Shown here in pieces: positions 11,929-24,279 of a stretch of 64,000 nt of DNA; the first letter of the stretch is position 1, and every line of letters begins with the position of its first letter. The position numbers were made by a program, and so were the translations under genes. The notes below the pieces were generated by a model, which saw only the letters and a list, made by a program, of their open reading frames with translations, ran no database searches and was not told where the DNA came from. The stretch comes from Austropuccinia psidii (lineage: Eukaryota > Basidiomycota > Pucciniomycetes > Pucciniales > Sphaerophragmiaceae): NCBI GenBank assembly GCA_023105745.1, contig JALGQZ010000007.1, positions 4,509,592-4,573,591 on the forward strand, in the 5' to 3' direction.

Positions 11929-13346
11929 TATCAGGCTGAGTCTATGTTGAAGCAGTAATTAGGCTATTTACAACTAGAAATTTGACTGTGACACATAGAA
12001 AATGATTCAATATAAGAGTGTTTTGAGTAAAATAAAGATGTCTAATATAATTTAAGGGTTCTAATATTAAATAATAGTGTTGGTGAGTGCTATAGAAAAC
12101 CCTGGGTGCAGTCTTACCAGTTGGATTACTATAATAAGAGCTACAATAATTAAAATTATAATTATACCTTATTATTACCCAAGAGTAAAGCTGTTTTGGA
12201 CAGTTTACTACGTAGGGTATTCAAGAGCAGGATGAGGAAACAATTCTGGCTGTGAAAAGCCTCCTTTTTATCCTAAAATGGGGTGGAAAGGGTGCTAGAC
12301 CTTTCCACGTAGAGGACGTGAAGATTTTTCACTCTCTGGGACAGGCTTGTGGTTTGCAAAGACCTGTATTAGCCTGTATTGGGCTCAGATGTGGTTTTGA
12401 AACCACATCTGGGCGGTTTTCACCAATACAGGGTGAAAAATTTCATCTGGGGACCTCACAGCCTGATTCTGACGTGTATGGCATGTAGAATGCTGTACAG
12501 AAACTGTATGCCCCATTATTGACTGACATATGAGGTATTGAAGTAAAAAAAATCTTCTTTGTCTATTTGACACCTTATATTCATGATTATGGGTCATTAT
12601 CCCATGGTAAGGCTGTATATGAAAGCAGGTGGGAATCTGACCTTAAAACAGCCATAACTTTGTTAATTCTTGAGATATCAACCTCAAAATTGGTTCAGTG
12701 TGTATCCCTGTCTGTGCTCTACACAATGGTACCTCATTTGATATGGCAAGGTTATCCCATGTACAAGGTTTTTGTACATTTGCGTGGTTTAGGCAAAAAG
12801 CTGTATTGAGCTTATTTGCCCCATACCTTTTGTTAGAGTTGAGCTATAGGGAAATTGATGACACCATCAGATAGCCCTGATTGTTCTCTTTACCAAAAGA
12901 CCGCACTTTAGGTATCTCATGCTAAAACTGAATAAGCTAGATGAGAGGTGAATGTTTTGTTCACCCTTATTTGGGCTGAATTTGGCCACAACTCAAGTAA
13001 TACTGGTGCTAGCTCAGTTTGGCTAGTACCATTGGATAGCCCTGGCTTAGAGCTTCATTTGGAATACACCTTTGGTGGGGTTAAGCCTCTCCTTCTGGAA
13101 TTTAGATGAGAGGTGAAAATTAAGGTTTATGCTCAGCAATAACTTTGAGCAGGAATAACTTCGTTATTATTTTTCCTATGGTGATGGGACTTATATTTTC
13201 AGAAAGGGGTGAGTTTCCTCTTTCCTTTGATAACTTTTGAGCTGATTTGGCTCAGCTCCATGTTTTGGTGGTATCTTGGCTATACCATTGATTTATGGTA
13301 TTTTGGGTGTCATGCTTGTGCTCTGGTTTTGAGTCACAGGCTGAAA
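11929..13346 (-). repeat. Solo LTR of the G2 family, inverted, 1,418 bp
   Basis: Reverse complement of the G2 LTR and exactly the same length (1,418 bp). Flanked by the 5-bp direct repeat AATGC at 11924-11928 and 13347-13351, the expected Gypsy target duplication. No internal region remains, so it formed by LTR-LTR recombination after insertion. Terminal TG/CA has decayed to TA/AA on this strand. Confidence 0.9.
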
Positions 13347-15202
13347 AATGCTCCTGCTTCTTTCCAGAATATTGTGAATGATATATTTGCAGATTTATTG
13401 GATATTTTTGTTGTAGTTTATCTAGATGATATTATGGTCCTTTCTAGTTCTGAGGAGGAACATGTCAAACATGTGGCCTCTGTCCTCAAAAGACTGAGGG
13501 ACAACAATTTGTTTTCCAAAGCCTCCAAGTATGTATTCCATGCCTCAAGTGTGGAATACTTGGGCTATCTTGTTTCAAGTGATAGCCTCCAGATGGATTC
13601 CTCAAAGTTTCAGCAAATCCTCAATTGGCCTCAGCCCAAGAACATCAAAGCTCTTCAATTGTTTGTTGGCTTTGCCAATTTCTATTGTCATTTCATTAAA
13701 AATTACTCCAAAAAATTACTGCTCTCACTTCTCTTCTCAAAGAAGACACTCCTTTTATCTTCAATTAGGAAGCTCTCAATTAGTTTCAAATACTCAAAGA
13801 AGCATTCAGCACTGCTCCTATCTTATCCCATTTCAATCCTCCTCTACCAACTATTGTATAGACTGATGCTTCTGATTATGCCTTGGGTGCTGTACTGAGT
13901 GAGGTGAATGACTCAGGAAAAAATCCCATTGCATTTGACAGTTGCAAGGTTCTCCCAGCTGAGCTCAACTATGAAATTCATGACAAGGAACTCCTTGGCA
14001 TATTTTGTGCTCTCAAGCACTGGAGAGCTTTTCTCCTTCCTCTTTCCAATCCCTTCGAGGTCTTGACAGACCACTCCTCTCTTCAGTAATTCATGTCTTT
14101 CAAAATTCTTACTTGTTGTCAGGCCCGTTGGGCTGAATTTCTTTCTGAGTTTCATTTCACTATCACTTACCGCCCAGGAAGGCTGGCCACTTTACTAGAT
14201 GCCTTGTCACATTGGGCCAAAATGTACCCAGAGAGGGAGGTGGAATTCAACAGCAAAAATCCTCAGAATTTTCATCAAGTAATCAAGCAAGATGGAATTC
14301 AAGGGTTAAGATTCTTCTCAATCAAGGTTGAGATATTCTCAGATTTAGTTGAAAACACAAATACTATAAATAAATACTCAAGCAACTAGCAAGAGGTGAA
14401 TTAGTAACATATTATTCTCTTGAACCTCAAGCAAAGTTATTATTATTCAAAGATAGAGTGGTAATCCCAAGAAATGAAGAAATCCAACTCAATATTCTTC
14501 AAAAGAATCATGTCTCACCATTGGCTGGCCATCCTGCCGAGGAGAAGACCCTCAAGCTCATCAAGAGGGATTTTTTTGGGCTGGAATGAATCAATTATAT
14601 AAGGACTATTTGTCCTCATGTAAGAAATGTTCAAGAAACAAGAACATTCATAATAAGAAGTTTGGATTACTCAAGCCTCTTCAAATTCCATATGGTCCTT
14701 GGAATTCTTTATCAATGGACTTGATCACTCAATTGCCACCATCCAAAAACTTTGATTAAATTATAGTGGTTGTGGACAGATTCTCAAAAATGGCAATATT
14801 CATTCCAACTTATGTAAAAATCAATGCCCTGGAGTTAGCTCAAATACTTATCAGCCATGTCTTTTCCAAACATGGACTTCCCGTCAGTATTGTCAGTGAT
14901 AGAGGATCTTTATTTGTTCCATCATTCTGGACCAACTTATGTCAGCAGCTCAAGATATCAAGAGATCTTTCAACTGCCTTTCATCCTGAAACAGAGGGAC
15001 AGACAGAGAGGGTAAATCATATTCTAGAACAGTATCTTTGGATGTATGTCAGCTACCATCAAGATGACTGGCACACCTGGCTCCCTCTGGATGAATTTGG
15101 CTACAATAATGCAGAAAATTCATCAAAAAAGCAATCACATTTTTCACCATTTATGGAAGAAATCCCAGCTTTGACTCAATCCATATTTCTCAAGACTCAC
15201 CT
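13347..15202 (+). pseudogene. pol: G3 pol: RT palm, RNase H, integrase core
   Basis: RT catalytic motif YLDDIMV is intact near 13420. RNase H runs at 13850-14220 (TDASDYALGAVL; LTDHSSLQ). The integrase zinc region near 14510-14640 is damaged by stops. The integrase core has DRFSKMAIF near 14775, SDRGSLF near 14897 and the glutamate in EGQTERVNH near 15000, so D, D and E are present. Stops fall near 14089 and in the linker. The frame is cut at 15202 by the CACTA composite, and integrase C-terminal text resumes at 63336. Confidence 0.88.
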
Positions 15203-15248
15203 CACCAGGGCGAATCTCCCGTCAATCGTCGGCGATTGACTTCACGTC
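15203..15248 (+). repeat. Left TIR of unit A (46 bp)
   Basis: Starts CACCAGGGC and ends TTCACGTC; pairs with 63290-63335. Contains an internal hairpin, GTCAATCG-TCGG-CGATTGAC, at about 15221-15240. Confidence 0.88.
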
Positions 15249-15560
15249 GCACCGCGGTCAGTATAAAATCTTGCTTCAGTCTTGTTAGTGTCACTTTCTA
15301 GTCACTGGATTTAGTGGGTCACGTCACGTCAGCGTCAAGACAACATCAATTGTCAAATGTGTCACATGAGAATGTCACTCAAAGCCCAAACCTGTTTCAA
15401 CACTATTCGCAACATTCAGGTAATTTCACCTAATAGCTTCTGCCTCCCCGACGCTTAGCATGCTTATGCGCCCACACCACCCTCCACATGAGACTCTGAC
15501 ACTGCCTGCCCCCCATCTCCGTCCTCACCACTCCTTACGCTTTCACACCCCCACCCTTAC

Positions 15561-16140
15561 CATCCTTACGCTTGTGTAGTGCCCTCCCGACATGCTCCCG
15601 ACACTTCTTACGATCCTTATGCTCGCACAGTTCCCTCCCGACATGCTCCCCACACTGCTTACAATCCTTATGCTCGCGCAGTGCCCTCCCAGCATGCTCC
15701 TGACACTGCTTACAATTCTTACGCTTGGGCAGTGCCCTCCCGACATGCTCCTGACACTACTTAGGATCCTTACACTTGCACAGTGCCCTCCCGACACTAC
15801 TTACGATCCTTACGCTTGCGCAGTGCCCTCCCGACACTACTTACGATCATTACGATCGCGCAGTGCCCTCCCGACACTGCTTACAATCCTTACGCTCACG
15901 GAGTGCCCTCCCGACACTAATTACGATCCTTACGCTCGCGCAGTGCCCTCCAGAAACTACTTACGATCCTTACGCTCGTGCAGTGCCCTCCCGACACTGC
16001 TTACGATCCTTACGCTCGCGCAGTGCCCTCCCGACGCCACTTATGATCCTTACGCTCATGTAGTACCCTCCCGACATGCTCCCGACACTGCCTACCATCC
16101 TTCCGCTCGCCTAGTAAGTACCCTCCCGACATGCCCCCGA
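15561..16140. repeat. Subterminal minisatellite, unit A (40-bp period)
   Basis: From 15781 to 16060 seven units follow each other at an exact 40-bp period; earlier units are about 50 bp because of an extra CATGCTCCC-type block. Each unit has the blocks CTCCCGACA and ATCCTTACGCTCGCGCAG. The array is CpG-rich. Because 40 is not a multiple of three, the array translates into repetitive pseudo-proteins in several frames on both strands; none is likely to be a gene. Subterminal repeats in known CACTA elements bind element proteins; that role here is inference. Confidence 0.9.
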
Positions 16141-16180
16141 CGCCGCTTACCATCCTCACGTTTCCATATTACATCCACAG

Positions 16181-16205
16181 TGTACAGTGGCTTGTTGGCG
16201 TACAT
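16181..16205. promoter_or_regulatory. Dispersed palindrome, copy A1
   Basis: Arms TGTACAGTGGC and TGGCGTACA with centre TTGT. Lies just after the minisatellite and before gene 1. One of ten positionally matched copies in the two units. Confidence 0.7.
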
Positions 16206-16269
16206 GATGACCACAATCACCAAAATATGCTAAGTGGCCTTCTCTTCCAACAGGACCTCAGGGGAAATT

Positions 16270-16772
16270 TGTGAGCCTTTGAGATATGACCACATACCCA
16301 ATAAGGTCACAAGAAAGACTCAGAATAGTTATACCTTTAAGATAATTATACTAATATTACTTAGAATAATTATACATTAAAAATAATTACTTAAAAATAC
16401 AAAAAATACCATAAATTGGTACAAAACTTGGTTTAACTTAAAAGCCAATGATCAACATGTGAAATAAATTATACCATTGGATTCCCCATGGTAAAATACA
16501 CATATACCATTTTTATGGCATATCTGTAAAGTCAATATTTAATGAGTTATAAGGAATAATACCTTATAAAAACCATAAAACCTTATTTATTTCAAGAACT
16601 AATGAAACAACATGTAAAATAAATTGTACCATTGGATTTCCCACAAACATGCAAATATAAAACAATTAATGAGCTAATTTCCAAAGTTAATACTTAAGGA
16701 ATTAACCTGAATATATGCACTTTTTTGGTCAATGCATATATTCAAGGATCATAGCTAATATCTCTTTAAACT
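16270..16772 (+). repeat. G4 5' LTR, truncated (about 503 bp)
   Basis: Starts TGTGAGCC and is nearly identical to the first 500 bp of the 3' LTR at 18908. The match ends at CTCTTTAAACTA near 16772. Confidence 0.88.
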
Positions 16773-16774
16773 AC

Positions 16775-18789
16775 CCTTCAAACTGTACATTGATGCTTGT
16801 GGAGAAGGACTAGGTGCTGCACTTCACCAAACACAAATTATCAATGATAAACCAGTGGAAGGACCAATTTGTTTCATTTCAAGGCAGATAAAGCCAACAG
16901 AAGCAAGGTATGAAGCAAGCCAAATGGAATGCTTATGCCTAGTGTGGGCTTTAGAAAAACTGCATTATTATTTGGATGGCACAGTATTTGATGTAATCAC
17001 AGACTGTAATGCTGTGAAATCACTATTAAATATGAAAACTCCAAATAGACATATGCTGAGATGGCAAATTGCTATCCAAGAATATAGAGGAAATATGACT
17101 ATTGTTCATAAATCTGGAAATATTTATAAAAATGCAGATGGTCTTAGCAGATGGGCTTTAGCAAATACCCCTGACAATCCAGCATGGGTACCACAAGAAG
17201 AACACCATATAGAAGGAATATGTGTAACAGACATTGGCACAGAATTCTTTAACCAAGTTAAAGAAAGCTATAAGACAGACAGAAATTGCCATATCTTAAG
17301 CCAACTTCTAATGAAAGACTGCAAAGATCCATCACTTTCATCAAAACTAGATGAAATATGGAACAAGGCATATGATGAAGGAAGATTCCACCTCCTTGAT
17401 GGAATCCTTTACCATAGAACAAAACACACATGTGTTATGGCCTTAACAGATAGAACACTAATAAACACTATTTTACATGAGTGTCATGATAGTGTTGCAT
17501 CTGGACATCTCTCAGAAGATAGGACACTAGAGAGGGTGAAAACCTGCTGTTGGTGGCCAAATTGGAAGAAAGATGTTGCATAGTACTGCCAAGCCTGTGA
17601 CAAATGCCAAAAAGCCAACAGAGCCACAGGAAAGAAATTTGGAATGATTATCCAAATCCAAGAACCAAAATCCCCATGGGAAATAGTTCATATGGATTGG
17701 GTAACAGCATTACCTCCAGGAGGAGACAGGAGTTATAATGCATGCCTAGTGTTAGTTGACAGGTACAGTAAAACTCCCATGTTCTTACCATGTCACAAAG
17801 ATGACACAGCTATGGATACAGGCATAATGATATGGAATAAAGTCATTAGCCACACAGGCTTATTCCAAAATATTATAAGTGACAGAGACCCAAAGTTCAC
17901 TTCAGCATTATGGATAAATCTCCATAACTTGTTTGGGAAAAAGTTATCATTCTCAACAGCTTATCATCCTCAAACTTATGGTTGAGCAGAAAGAATGATA
18001 CAGACCTTAGAGGATATGATCAGAAGATTCTGTGCTTATGGGCTAGAATTCAAAGATTCTGATGGTTTTACCCATGATTGGTGTACACTATTACCAGCAC
18101 TTGAACTGGAATATAAGACATCAATCCATTCCTCTACTGGCAAAACACCAGCAATACTAGAAAAAGGTTGGAATCCAAGACTTCCTTATGATACCCTCAA
18201 AAAGGACTTAGTGGACATACATCCAACAGCAAGAAGTTTCAAGATAATGCTTGACAAAGCAAGACACCATGAAAACAGATACATGCAAGACTCTTTCAAA
18301 TATGCAAAAGAAAGATGGGACAAAAGTCATAAACCAGCTGACTTCAAAATAGGAGATTTGGTACTAGTATCAACTCTTAATTTTAATAACATAAAAGGAC
18401 AAAAGAAATTTAAAGATTCCTTTGCAGGACTATTTCTGATAAAAGCACTTCATGGACCCAATGCTGTACAATTGGAACTCACAGGTGATTTAATGAATAA
18501 ACACCCACCTTTCCCTGTAAGTCTTATAAAACCTTACAGCTCAAGTGACAAGGAATTATTTCAACTAAGAAATAAACCCCCACTTGAAATCCCTCCTTTG
18601 GAAGAAGGAGAAGAAAATAGAATTGTAAAAGTCCTTAAAGAAAGAAGGACAAGAAACAAAAAAGAAAGAGAATACCTTGTAAGGTATAGAAATCCAACTC
18701 AAGAAGATGAATGGCTACTTGAGAAAGATATAACAAATGCTGATAAACTACTGAGGAGGTTTAGACATGAAAGAAAACCTAAGGAATAA
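16775..18789 (+). pseudogene. pol: G4 pol remnant: RNase H, integrase, chromodomain
   Basis: Begins inside RNase H ([17 protein letters not shown]) with no start codon. RNase H continues with [13 protein letters not shown] and ADGLSRWAL. Integrase zinc region: HDSVASGHL near 17485 and CQACDKC near 17590. DDE core: HMDWVTALPPGG near 17690, SDRDPKFTS near 17880 and AERMIQTLED near 17990. C-terminal domain [13 protein letters not shown] near 18355; chromodomain EYLVRYRNPTQEDEWLLEKD near 18670-18730. Only two in-frame stops: TAG at 17581-17583 in the zinc region, and TGA at 17983-17985 just before AERMIQ. Much younger-looking than G1. Confidence 0.92.
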
Positions 18790-18907
18790 TAAAATCAAGC
18801 ATTATTGAGCTTCAAGACTGATAAAGTCTAATGAAGAGGTAGGACAGTGGATGATACCCTAATAACACATATCAGATTGTGGTACAATCTTTTTTGGTGG
18901 TAGGGAA

Positions 18908-20931
18908 TGTCAGCCTTTGAAATATGACCACATACCCAATAGGGTCACAAGAAAGACTCAGAATAATTATACCTTTAAGATAATTATACTACTATTACTT
19001 AGAATAATTATACATTAAAAATAATTACTTAAAAATACAAAAAATACCATAAATTGGTACAAAACTTGGTTTAACTTAAAAGCCAATGAATCAACATGTG
19101 AAATAAATTATACCATTGGATTCCCCATGGTAGAATACACATATACCATTTTTATGGCATATCTGTAAAGTCAATATTTAATGAGTTATAAGGAATAATA
19201 CCTTATAAAAACCATAAAACCTTATTTATTTCAAGAACTAATGAAACAACATGTAAAATAAATTGTACCATTGGATTTCCCACAAACATGCAAATATAAA
19301 ACAATTAATGAGCTAATTTCCAAAGTTAATACTTAAGGAATTAACCTGAATATATGCACTTTTTTGGTCAATGCATATATTCAAGGATCATAGCTAATAT
19401 CTCTTAAACTATACAAGATAGAGTGATGAACCAAAAATAAAGTTACCACTTGACTACTGTAAGAACACAGATATGATCTTTATTTTACAAACTATAAACA
19501 AGGTTAAAACCTATGATGAAATATTGATAAAAATCAACAGAGCTCTTGACCACTTTGTTGTGAAAGTGGTCCAAACTTAAAAAAAAGTATACAGTTGGAT
19601 TCTACTAGTTTATTCGTGAAGAATGATGTAATTTTTATTATTGAATTCAGGGTATAACCCCTGAAATCATAGTTTGAAGTTTCAAATATTGAATTTCGAC
19701 AGAAAAGATGAGTTACAAGAAAAATCATCAAAATTGGAGTTTTGATGATGTAATAAAAAGCTCTTGGCAGAATAATAAGGGTATTTCAGGCTATCAGAAT
19801 TCACTCTCTGAATTGCTGTAGCGTGTAAATCTCAAAAGGTATTAAGGATGAAAGTTTGAGCTTAATTTGAGCAGTTATGATCACCCACTGTAACCTTAAT
19901 TTAAGTTTAACAGTCTTATAAGTGATACAATTGGTGAATACTATTAGTTTATGATTAAAACTAATAAAATCCACGAAATTTGGGGTTCTGCCAAGCCTCT
20001 GATGTCATCAACTTTAGAGTTATAGTGATAACTCTAAATAATGGTGTAATAATGATGTAATATGGTTTGATCATGATGTAATCATCTCCAAACCTTAAAA
20101 TATTGATCAATTCCAGTGGATATGATCAGTACACGTCTACTAGAAGCCTGTTGGACTCTAGGAGGGAGGTATTTACTATAAATAGAGCTCTTTTTACTCT
20201 ATTTTCCCCTCAGATGCATCAAAAACATTAAAACAATTAAATCAAAGGTAATTTCTTTATTCTTTATATATAAACCTATTATATTATTAAAGACCAAAGG
20301 CCACCTTATTATAATCATCAATTTTGACGTGATTAAATCATTTGTTTAACTGTTTTTGTTAAAAATCTCTCTAAAACTCATTTCCACGTAAAAAATCAAG
20401 AATATTTGTAATTTCTCTGTTTTTTATTGTAAATACAATTTGTACAAGTTGTATTTATATTATTTGGCGTAAATCTATCAAAATTATTATATTAAGTATT
20501 AAAAGTAGGTTATTTTCTCTTATTATAATAATTTTCTCTATCATTATTCTTTTAATAATTCTTTAATTAATATAAATAGTATTTATATTAATTTATAACT
20601 TTAATATTAGTAATATTATTGTTATTAATTGTTTTTTATTAATAAAAAACAATTTTTCACGCCTTTATTATTTGTTGGTAACAATAATAAAGAGCTTTTA
20701 AATATATTAATTATTTTATATTAATATATTCATTTATTATATTATATTTTTATAATATAAATTGTATTATTATATTTATTTAATAATATGATTATTTTAC
20801 GCCATAATAATAATAATTATTTATTATAATTATATTTTTAATCTTATCTATTCAATTCATAAGGACATTCAGAGTACAATAAGTAATAAATTGGTAATTT
20901 TTTACTTATTGTTTCATAGTCAAACCTTCCA
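18908..20931 (+). repeat. G4 3' LTR, 2,024 bp
   Basis: Starts TGTCAGCC after TGGTAGGGAA and ends CCTTCCA before the duplicated AAATT. Strongly AT-rich, especially 20400-20850. No supported coding frame. Confidence 0.88.
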
Positions 20932-20936
20932 AAATT

Positions 20937-21481
20937 GCTCAGTACATTCACAATGTTGTGGTTAGGGTTTAAATCATGAGACTCACAAATTAAAACCTAA
21001 TAAGTGGACTATTTAAGACAAGAATTGTGTCTCCTGTTTCGCCGACAAAACCATTTTATTTCATATCATCCAAATGGAACACTTTGCTTAGTCCTTACCT
21101 CATGAGCGTTGAATAGTTCAAAAGTTGACCTTAGTAGGTTTCTCACTAGTCAACTTTATTCAATGTCTCACAGGGAAGTGATTTCATTTGAATGAGATGA
21201 AATAATGTGCAACACATCGCCTCCTTCAATTTCCCGACAGATTATATTCTAAAATGTATTTTTCTTAGAATATTCAATAAATCTTGAACAGCTTTAAATC
21301 AATATTTAACTTCTTTCAAACTCTCCAAAATTCTCCAATATTACCTCAAAAAGAATAAATTATTTTAAACTTATTTTACTTCCACCTTTTTTCTTCAACT
21401 TGGATCTTTTTATTCAAAAATTTTCAAACAAGTTATCAATCAACTTGTCACCATCTATTTGCTAAATAAACTACCCCCGCT
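20937..21481 (+). other. 5' region of gene 1, unit A
   Basis: Continuous with 42067-42500 of unit B. Unit A has about 110 bp (around 21250-21370) that B lacks. Likely promoter and 5' leader of gene 1; no clear TATA box or other gene can be assigned. The TTAGGG at 20960 is single and not telomeric. Confidence 0.55.
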
Positions 21482-23701
21482 ATGGCCCAAACCCCGCGAA
21501 ACTCAACTGAATTCAATGAACAACCAACTTCAGCCCCAGAGAGTGGAAGTGAAATCTCTGATATGGCCAGTAGTCGTGAATTAGGCATTGAAGTAGAGAG
21601 CCAGTCATATGAAGATAATCAAGATCCACCAGTTCTTCCAGAATGTGAGTATGCATCCATCTTGAATATTTCTAATCCAAACCTGATATTATGTCATAGC
21701 CTTTATTTCAGGTCAGCCTCCAAGCTCTCAGAAACCGAATTTTAAAAGCTATGAGAAGGAAAAGACTGTTGAACCTTGTGCACCGACAGAAGATGATGTA
21801 ATTTTCAGTGCGGAGGTGGAAATCATATCCAAGGAAAAATTTGTCTCCAACATTGCTAAAACAATCCCAAGGCTTGAAAAAATTCAAAATGATAGTAAAA
21901 TTCCTCATTATGTGCGTCAAAAGATTGCTGAAGCCATGAGCCTCCTCAAAATGGATTTGAACCGTAAGTCCATTACTAATTCAAAAAAAAATTGATAAAA
22001 ATATCTGCTTACAATATATGGGCAGGTATGGAGGTGGGAGAATCTCTACCTGAAGGATCTCGAGTCGTAATTGGATTTCCAGGCAAAGGATTAGGAAAAA
22101 GACCAAATATACATGCGACCAAACAAACCAACAAAAAACTCCTTACGTTTGAAGCCGCAAAGGATTCTCGGGATCAAGGTGATGAAATGATCAATGTTGA
22201 AGGGGACCATATTGATAATGAACCTCCGCATACTGAAGCCCCCCCATACTCAATGAAACAATCCATGAAGCAGTTCCACATACTGAAAGCCCCCCAATAC
22301 CCAATCAAACAATCCATGATGAAACCCCTCCCGCCTCTCCTCGGAATATTCAAGCCTTTCAAGAAAGGGAGACAATTAAACATGATACAATGGGACAAGA
22401 TATTACTGATATAATTCCCGATGCTTAGCCCGAAGTGTCATCCTCTGCGAATTTTCAAGAAATATTTTTATCCCGCATGGAAGAGTTCTCAGGCAATTTG
22501 AATTATCATTCCAATATTACTCAACAATCATGGAAAAGGGGGCTTGATAATATCAATAGTATTTACAAAAATAAATGGGACAATTTACCAACAAAGGATG
22601 CTCATACATTCCTGCCCGTTGGTATTAAGGTGATCAGTAACCGAGAGCTTAAAATGTCGGCTTGGCTGGAGGACCTTGAGATGGCAGGAGAGTTTTATCT
22701 TTGTGCATGATACTTGATTATTGGCTGTTGACTGGTGATATAAATTGGAATATACAGGGTTAGATTTTTTTAAGCCAACACAAACAGAAGCGTTTTTTGA
22801 TCACAACATTTGGAATCTCAAATTGATCAAGGAATCAGCTAAACCTCCAGATAATCTCCCAAAATCTGAACACTCCTTCTTCAAAATGGTTCAGAGCCTT
22901 CTTTACCCCGCAAATCCAGTTAAACATTTTTGGGCAAATGTTATGTTTGAATCCATTGGTTTAGTCTCATACGATGTGATTGCACCCAAACCATATGTTG
23001 CACCAACATCAAATTCAACCGATCCTCTTGGACTCAAACGGGGAGCAGTTGAATACCTTGCCTCCTGCTTGAGTAAATCAAAGCAACGTGCAACCCAACT
23101 CAGCATTGAAGGTGGCGGGGCTGACAATGAGATATCCACAAAGCCGCACAAGAACCTGGAGGATCTAATGGATACAGTTATCCATTTGATGATTGCGTAC
23201 AACATGGTATGTGCACATACAAAGGTCGAAGTTAATGGCATCAAAGGCAAACTCACGAACTCAAAAAAAAATGAGGCCATCAAAGATCTTTTGACGTGTC
23301 ACAAGAATCTCGGAATAAATCGAATTTGCTATGGTATATTAGCGGCATTCTGTGCGGCGGGGATTCGTGGTTTGATGGTATGCTCAGATGACTGGAGAAC
23401 AAACTCAGTTAAAGGGGCTTTATCACCAATTGACATTTCCGCAAAACTTTCAGAGGGTAAAAATCTAGTGGAGCCAGTGTGGCTACGTACTAATAAGTAT
23501 TTATGTAATTTACTGAAAAAACGTTTCTTCTCATCAGAGTCTTTTAACCCCACTGTACCTCTTAGATTTGAATTTGCACGATTCTTGGTATTAGACTTTG
23601 GTGATGCCTGGGTGGCAAAGCGTGGTCTTGGTTTGAGTGATGATGTCACATTGACTGTACCCAGGTCAGCTAAACTTACAACCAGGATTGACCCGTTTTA
23701 G
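21482..23701 (+). pseudogene. Gene 1, unit A: unknown multi-exon element protein
   Basis: I do not recognise the family. Exons inferred from splice signals and the match to unit B: 21482-21644, 21712-21963, 22026 to about 22690, then 22791-23701. The N-terminal part is acidic and Ser/Pro-rich. A middle part has two near-repeats of a Pro/His/Thr motif around 22225-22320. The C-terminal ~300 residues are a well-composed globular domain (HSFFKMVQSLLYP, LMVCSDDWRT, RFEFARFLVLDFGDAW). A frameshift lies at the C-run near 22240, a TAG near 22428, and the donor GTGAGT of the last intron (present in B) is changed to GGAGAG. The conserved place in both units suggests an element function such as a transposition accessory protein; this is inference. 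Confidence 0.7.
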
Positions 23702-23819
23702 ATTAGCGTTGTACTAGGTAGATTGTAATTGAATTTTGCAAAGTTATTTATTAATTTAATATTCATGACGTCCTATCCTACTACTGCCCGGATGCCACAG
23801 TCTGAATCCCAATAGCAAT

Positions 23820-23844
23820 TGTATGGCGGCATGCCTCCGTACAT
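23820..23844. promoter_or_regulatory. Dispersed palindrome, copy A2
   Basis: Arms GTATGGCGGC and GCCTCCGTAC around AT. Lies between gene 1 and the oxygenase gene. Identical to copy B2. Confidence 0.75.
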
Positions 23845-24279
23845 CATTGAAAAGACTCTGACAAGACGCAAGCTGAGTCAGGCAGCTGTGCACGTGAGTA
23901 GCACACGCGGGGGCATTGCGGGAGGTCGCTTTTATCACTTCACACCAGCCCATAATAGGCCAAATGTTCCTCTGTCTTTCAAGAGGACTAGGATAACTAG
24001 GGATCCACAGCAGGATGCATATTGCATTTGCGTGTGCTTGCGATATTTCAAATGGTTGGATTGGAAAGTGATTGCATGGGAACATCAATATGTCAAATTG
24101 AATAATGCACTATCCACTGCAATTTTCAGGTTCAGGTATTTGAGATCGTGAATTTGCAAAGGTCAGGTGTGATCTTTTTTTTTAGCCGCAATTAAAAAAG
24201 ATTCATCCACCGCAATTCAATTTAGGTGATATTAATAAATCAGTAATCATTTGGTTTCATTTCATTTTCTGCTGCAAGC

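Larger units (their letters stand above)
9477..15202 (+). mobile_element. Chromovirus-type Gypsy element G3, left part
   Basis: Gag, protease, RT, RNase H and integrase follow in order and break off at 15202, where the CACTA composite begins. The remaining integrase tail and chromodomain continue at 63336-63934. Its 5' LTR is not in the window; the G2 LTR ends at 9476, just before its gag, suggesting that G2 is itself inserted in G3. Interrupted a second time by the solo LTR at 11929-13346. G3 is the oldest layer seen here. Confidence 0.85.
16270..20931 (+). mobile_element. Internally deleted Ty3/Gypsy element G4
   Basis: Flanked by the 5-bp duplication AAATT (16265-16269 and 20932-20936); unit B has the uninterrupted sequence at about 42060-42075. 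The 5' LTR keeps only its first ~503 bp and is joined directly to RNase H sequence, so most of the 5' LTR, gag, protease and RT are gone. The joint lies in the shared bases TAAACTA. The polypurine-like run and 3' LTR are complete. Confidence 0.9.

Noticed and set aside
15561..16140. Possible CRISPR-like direct repeat array
   Set aside because: Units are contiguous, about 40-50 bp, with no unique spacers; it is a minisatellite in a eukaryotic transposon.
15579..16233. Long open reading frames on both strands across the minisatellites (also 25724-26209, 41247-42047, 46762-47402)
   Set aside because: Produced by the repeat in several frames at once, no start context or conserved domain, and unit number differs between A and B.
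20955..20970. TTAGGG at the start of unit A leader as telomere sequence
   Set aside because: A single copy, also at the same place in unit B; no tandem array.
23819..24151. Small ORF between gene 1 and the oxygenase gene (110 codons)
   Set aside because: In unit B the equivalent frame is interrupted and shifted; it begins in palindrome A2 and has no recognisable domain. Probably 3' or promoter sequence.
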